Part shown: piece after piece, positions 25,209-28,761 of the stretch
Numbering within the stretch: the first letter of the stretch is position 1
Layout of the letters: each line of letters starts with the position of its first letter
Assembly: GCA_001303225.1 (NCBI GenBank)
Contig: LJNI01000005.1
Span: 1 to 28,761 of the forward strand
Source of the DNA: a candidate division TA06 bacterium DG_78
GTDB taxonomy: Bacteria > Hydrothermota > Tepidihabitantia > SM23-42
Direction: 5' to 3'
Length of the DNA stretch: 28,761 bases
The notes under the pieces: model-generated
The model's database searches: none
Told to the model about the DNA's origin: nothing
Seen by the model: only the letters and a program-made list of their open reading frames with translations
Translations under genes and position numbers: made by a program

Positions 25209-26370
25209 TTTCGCCTGCTTTTTGTAGACTGTATTTTGTTAAGAGTGGTCCAAATAATTCAAAAATCACAGTTGTTGCGGCAATGATAGTGAAGATAAAA
25301 TTGCCGTAGTCTGGAAACGTGGATTTTGCGACAAGCCCAATACCGAGGGCGACACCAGCTTGTGGTGTTAACGCCAAGCCGAGCCAATTTTCCGCTGGTT
25401 TTGGTGCACTACTTATTTTTGCTCCAATTTTTGCACCATATACTTTACCAATTATCCGGAAGAGGACATAGAGTATACCGACGATTCCCATATTATAGAG
25501 AATACCAAAATCCAGGTGAGCACCGGATAGGATAAAGAAAACAAGATATAGTGGTGCATCAACAGAGCGCAATTCTTCAAAGAATTTATAATTTTCCCGG
25601 GCACGATTGATTACCATGAGTCCCATAGTCATTGACGACAAGAGGACAGAGAGCTTGAACGCAATGGAGAGACCAACGTTGAGTAGTATGAAGCCTAAGA
25701 TAAGAATGATTAATTCATCTCTCGTTGTCACGAAGCGACTGAAGAATGACGTAATGTAACCGAGTAGTGCACCAACAATGATTGCGCCAAAAATTTCTCC
25801 TAACCCAGCAAAGATAATTACCATATCGAATACTTCAGCACGCATCGCATTACCGAAGGCAATTGCCATCGCGGCAAATATCAGACACCAGGCATCGTCG
25901 ATTGCGACAACTTTAAGCAAGAGTTCAGTTACATAACCAGTAGACCGATACTCCCTGATAACCAAGACAGTTGCGGCTGGTGCGGTCGCTGATGCTGCGG
26001 CGCCGAGCACAAGAGCAGGGTAGAGAGGCAATTTGATAATTACGAAGTAGATAATGAGTGCAGCAGAAACTAATACCCACGCGCCGAGTGCTGCAATGAT
26101 TGAAATCCAGATGACCTGTTTCATACCTTCTTTAATTTTATCGAAACGGAAATTTTCACCCAGACTGAACGCGATAATGCCCAATACTAAGTTTGTAAAA
26201 AAATCAGCACCAGCAAATATTTCTTCGGTCACAAGATTGAATACATGGGGACCGATGAGAATGCCGACGAGAAGGAATGCAGTTACACTTGGCAGCCGAA
26301 CGTATTTTAAAAGGCGTGCGCCGACAAATCCTAATAATAGAATTAAACCAGCGCTCAGGAGGTTGTTCAC
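25192..26370 (-). CDS. Cation:proton antiporter, CPA family (paralog D)
   Basis: A 392-residue membrane protein, about 12 segments. It has TAPA at residues 129-132 (ASATAPAATVLV), the ion pair D158-D159 (VAIDDAWCL) and late motifs GLALTPQAGVALGIGLV and FELFGP, where the paralogs have YELIGP. The N-terminus VRLPSVTAFLLVGILIGP matches the other three. The start is GTG 26370, overlapping the CBS stop by four bases (GTGA), so translation is coupled. The gene order CBS-D-C makes a single reverse-strand operon that mirrors the forward CBS-B operon. Confidence 0.88.
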   Translation of the reverse strand: MNNLLSAGLILLLGFVGARLLKYVRLPSVTAFLLVGILIGPHVFNLVTEEIFAGADFFTNLVLGIIAFSLGENFRFDKIKEGMKQVIWISIIAALGAWVLVSAALIIYFVIIKLPLYPALVLGAAASATAPAATVLVIREYRSTGYVTELLLKVVAIDDAWCLIFAAMAIAFGNAMRAEVFDMVIIFAGLGEIFGAIIVGALLGYITSFFSRFVTTRDELIILILGFILLNVGLSIAFKLSVLLSSMTMGLMVINRARENYKFFEELRSVDAPLYLVFFILSGAHLDFGILYNMGIVGILYVLFRIIGKVYGAKIGAKISSAPKPAENWLGLALTPQAGVALGIGLVAKSTFPDYGNFIFTIIAATTVIFELFGPLLTKYSLQKAGEIAATE

Positions 26371-26858
26371 TTTTCTATGATGTCGAGCTCTTTAAAGATG
26401 TATACGAGAATGTCGAGCAAAGAGAGCATGCCGACCAATTTTTTCTCCGAGACAACTGGGAGTATTTCAACATTATGGAGCCTCATGAGCCGGCGCGCCT
26501 CTTTGATCGTATCGGTTTCCTTAATAGAGATAAATTTTGTGTTGATAATATCATCAACAACAATGAGTGTCCCCATCTCTGGAGAGAGGTCGAGGTCGAG
26601 ATCCTCATCAGCAACTTTTTCGACAAAGGGCATTCTTTCTACAATTTCACTGACTGATTGCGAGAATGGTCTGAAGATGTTGAGAATTCCCCTGTAGTTC
26701 ACGATACCTAAGAGCACACCATCTGTATCGACGACAGGCAGCATATGTCGGTTGGTTTTCTGCATCAATTTTATTAGTTGCATAAGGGTAGTCGACGGTT
26801 TCACGGTGACAACATCTCGACGCATCACTTTGTTAACTGATAGGTTTTCTATTTCCAT
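26367..26858 (-). CDS. Tandem CBS-domain protein (second copy)
   Basis: A 163-residue Bateman-module protein. CBS1 is about residues 7-62 (VNKVMRRDVVTVKPSTTLMQL, LPVVDTDGVLLGIV), CBS2 about 100-158 (VVDDIINTKFISIKETDTIKEARRLM, EILPVVSEKKLVGMLS). The linker ends LSPEMGTLIV (91-100), matching the first CBS protein. It is the first gene of the reverse operon and is joined to antiporter D by a GTGA overlap. The ATG lies 6 bases after a -10 box, so the operon message is predicted leaderless. The likely role is nucleotide-responsive control of antiporters D and C; this is inferred from position and fold. Confidence 0.88.
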   Translation of the reverse strand: MEIENLSVNKVMRRDVVTVKPSTTLMQLIKLMQKTNRHMLPVVDTDGVLLGIVNYRGILNIFRPFSQSVSEIVERMPFVEKVADEDLDLDLSPEMGTLIVVDDIINTKFISIKETDTIKEARRLMRLHNVEILPVVSEKKLVGMLSLLDILVYIFKELDIIEK

Positions 26859-26864
26859 ACGTTT

Positions 26865-26892
26865 ATTATAAGTATATTTTATTTTTTTTCAA
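26865..26892 (-). promoter_or_regulatory. Promoter of the reverse CBS/antiporter operon (leaderless geometry)
   Basis: On the reverse strand TTGAAA (26887-26892), 16-base spacer, perfect TATAAT (26865-26870), then 6 bases to the ATG at 26858. There is no ribosome binding site. Confidence 0.8.
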
Positions 26893-26950
26893 TAGACAGA
26901 TTTGCTAAAAGATAATACAGAACCTTCTCTAACAGAAAGTATTTTATTTA

Positions 26951-28357
26951 TTAGGATCTAGTGGATTTTGCTACGACGACCTTATCTCTGCCTGATAATT
27001 TACCCTCGTACATAGACTTGTCTGCCTTACCAATAAGATCATCACGGTTTGTCGCATCTTGAGGATAACTCGCAACTCCCAGGGTTACTGTGATATTGAA
27101 TCTTTTATTGGCAAATGCGTAAAACGGCTCCTTGCTTATTTCTCGTCGTATCCTTTCTGCAATTACGGTTGCTGTTTTCTTGTCTGTATTGGGTAGTACG
27201 ACAATATATTCATCACCACCATAGCGCACAACAATATCGCCGTCTCGTACAACACGTTTCAACCGCGCTCCGACCATCCTCAGTGTTTCACTTCCAACGA
27301 GGTGCCCAAAGTTGTCATCGACTAGTTTAAAAAAGTCTATATCAAGAAAAATTAATGATATTATCCCTCGAGCATTTTTCCTGTCCATGAGGAAATTATC
27401 TAAGAATTGATTACAATAGCGACTATTGTACAATCCTGTAAGATCATCGTGTTGACTCGCTTCTTCCATTTTGCGGTACACATTAGCATTTTCTAGTGCA
27501 ATAGTAATATGGGCAACGAGGTTTTCAAATATTTCGAGATCGGCTTGGGTAAATGGTTCACCACCGATCTTATTGACGACTTCAACGACGCCAATAATTT
27601 TATCGCGGCTTTTCATGGGTACGCAGAGAATTGATTTTGTAGTAAATTTTGTCTGCTTGTCCACGCCCGAGTAAAATCGGGGATCCTTTGTGACATCAGG
27701 AACGATGAGCGATTGCCCATACCGAGCAACCCATCCTGCGACACCTTGCCCGATCTTTAATCTCATTCCCAAGAGCTTTAATCCTGCTTCACCAGCCACT
27801 GCTTCAAAAATAAGTTCTCGTTTCTCATAATCGAGGAGTAACACTGACCACCCTTCAGCCTTGATTAAATCGGCAGTTTTTTCCATAATAATACGTAGAA
27901 TTTCCTTAGGTTGCAGTGAAGAATTAATTGCCTGGACTACCTCATTGAGTGTCTGGAGTTCCTGAACTTTTTGTTTTAATGATGCTACGATTTTCAGATT
28001 TGATAGAATTTCACTTCGTTTTGTAATTGCCTTTTCAATAATTTTTTTGAAAGTATCGATCTTATACGGCCTCAAAACAATTCCTTCAACGCCTTCAAAA
28101 ATAATTTTCTCGTAATCAATGTGTGAATCTTTTTCGACAATAAAAATAATGGGTACGCCAGCGCCAAATTTTTTTAATTGACTCATTATTTTAATAGCTG
28201 AACCATCGAGGACGAGGAGATCAAATTGTTTTTTCTTTAATTCTTTTTGGACATCATCAAGCGAAGTCAACGAAATCCACTTTAACCCTAAGTCATGTAC
28301 ATCTCGCGCCAGGGTCGCGAGTCTCATGCGGTCTGAATCATAGAGTAAGGCGTTCAT
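26951..28357 (-). CDS. Receiver-like/GAF/GGDEF diguanylate cyclase
   Basis: A 468-residue cytoplasmic signalling protein, probably making cyclic di-GMP. It has a receiver-like domain (about 1-112) with acidic D7 and D9 and phospho-acceptor position D51 (LLVLDG). The switch Lys-Pro reads R97-P98, so phosphorylation may be lost or altered. A coiled-coil linker (about 115-148) leads to a GAF domain (about 150-290; GQGVAGWVARYGQSLIVPDV and SILCVPM are typical) and then GGDEF (about 300-465) with G380-G-D-E-Y384 and an I-site R371-D-G-D374 five residues before it. Tyr in the last position is an accepted active variant. The start overlaps the upstream gene (ATGA), so the two are coupled. No PilZ or EAL/HD-GYP partner is seen in the window. 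Confidence 0.9.
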   Translation of the reverse strand: MNALLYDSDRMRLATLARDVHDLGLKWISLTSLDDVQKELKKKQFDLLVLDGSAIKIMSQLKKFGAGVPIIFIVEKDSHIDYEKIIFEGVEGIVLRPYKIDTFKKIIEKAITKRSEILSNLKIVASLKQKVQELQTLNEVVQAINSSLQPKEILRIIMEKTADLIKAEGWSVLLLDYEKRELIFEAVAGEAGLKLLGMRLKIGQGVAGWVARYGQSLIVPDVTKDPRFYSGVDKQTKFTTKSILCVPMKSRDKIIGVVEVVNKIGGEPFTQADLEIFENLVAHITIALENANVYRKMEEASQHDDLTGLYNSRYCNQFLDNFLMDRKNARGIISLIFLDIDFFKLVDDNFGHLVGSETLRMVGARLKRVVRDGDIVVRYGGDEYIVVLPNTDKKTATVIAERIRREISKEPFYAFANKRFNITVTLGVASYPQDATNRDDLIGKADKSMYEGKLSGRDKVVVAKSTRS

Positions 28358-28761
28358 GAGATATTCAGTACTTCGTATATTAATTTAATCTTCTTTTTAT
28401 GTTCATTATAGAGATTGCCATATTCGTCGAGGAGTAAATCGGTACCGTGTTTGCCCACGAGCGCCTTCTTCTTATCCAATTCTTCGAGAATGTGTATTCC
28501 TTTCGGTTCGATTGTTATTTTATGGTCAGAAAATTTATAGCTGTGTTCTTTTCCCCGTACAACGTCAACAAGCTTGATATATTTTTCAAATTCTGTTTCA
28601 TCTACTGGATAGTTGAAGCTTTCAATATTCAAAATTACATTGATGAGCGATGGTAAATCACAGGTAATGACTGACCGGCCAGGCTGTCGCTCCATTGAGT
28701 AGAGATGTGCATCTGATAGGATTGGTCCAACCAAATCTGGATCACCGTACGAGTTAGCAGC
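28354..28761 (-). CDS. Unknown protein, N-terminus beyond window
   Basis: The frame is open from the right edge (AANSYGDPDLVGPILSDAHLY...) to TGA at 28354, so at least 135 residues are C-terminal sequence of a longer protein. A TTG at 28734 could be read as a start, but codons remain open upstream of it and it lacks a ribosome binding site. The sequence is soluble, charged and without membrane segments or a motif I recognise. The last 60 residues (about KITIEPKGIHILEELDKKK and after) are helical and Lys-rich. The ATGA overlap with the GAF/GGDEF gene suggests a shared signalling pathway. I cannot assign a function. Confidence 0.65.
   Translation of the reverse strand, partial: AANSYGDPDLVGPILSDAHLYSMERQPGRSVITCDLPSLINVILNIESFNYPVDETEFEKYIKLVDVVRGKEHSYKFSDHKITIEPKGIHILEELDKKKALVGKHGTDLLLDEYGNLYNEHKKKIKLIYEVLNIS

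Noticed and set aside
28732..28734. TTG at 28734 as the start of the last reverse-strand gene
   Set aside because: The frame stays open to the window edge with sensible sequence and there is no ribosome binding site at 28734, so the gene is truncated rather than starting here.

Overview
The window is an AT-rich, gene-dense stretch of a bacterial chromosome with both strands coding, two tRNAs and no phage, IS or CRISPR signal. Two secreted proteins end in C-terminal sorting-type beta domains (SPFTHTTNLRF.../IPNPFTKNTEIAY...). With the class III cyclase/STAND ATPases and the divergent IleRS, they suggest an uncultured bacterium of the FCB or candidate-phylum type (for example WOR-3 or Cloacimonadota-like). 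That placement is an inference from domain style, not a sequence match.

Layout. 1-651 (minus): 5' two thirds of asnA, running off the left edge. 839-3870 (plus): rmlD, rmlA (long form) and rmlB for dTDP-sugar synthesis, without rmlC. 3949-4021: tRNA-Lys(UUU). 4172-6057: a two-gene unit of a tandem-thioredoxin/CcdA membrane protein and a small anchored protein. 6114-9716: a 1200-residue adenylate cyclase/STAND ATPase/TPR protein. 9786-13004: isoleucyl-tRNA synthetase with a swapped class I signature. 13031-14426 (minus): a frameshifted secreted protein. 14643-17870 (minus): a GGDEF/STAND ATPase/TPR protein. 18035-19045: a secreted protein interrupted by one in-frame TGA. 19142-20392: an MFS transporter. 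20450-26858: four paralogous CPA-type cation/proton antiporters and two CBS-pair proteins in roughly mirror-image operons around tRNA-Pro(GGG). 26951-28761 (minus): receiver-GAF-GGDEF protein behind a truncated unknown gene.

How it works together. Three second-messenger enzymes (one cAMP-type, two c-di-GMP-type) sit in one window, two of them on the same STAND-ATPase/TPR chassis. The antiporter/CBS block looks like an ion and pH homeostasis module gated by adenine nucleotides.

Expression style is the most consistent signal. Thirteen promoters could be read by eye, and every one has exactly 16 bases between a TTGAC-like -35 and a TATAAT-like -10. In several genes the start codon lies 5-6 bases after the -10, so the mRNA should begin at the start codon (leaderless). 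Other genes (asnA and the secreted protein at 18035) keep a normal leader with a strong AGGAGG site.
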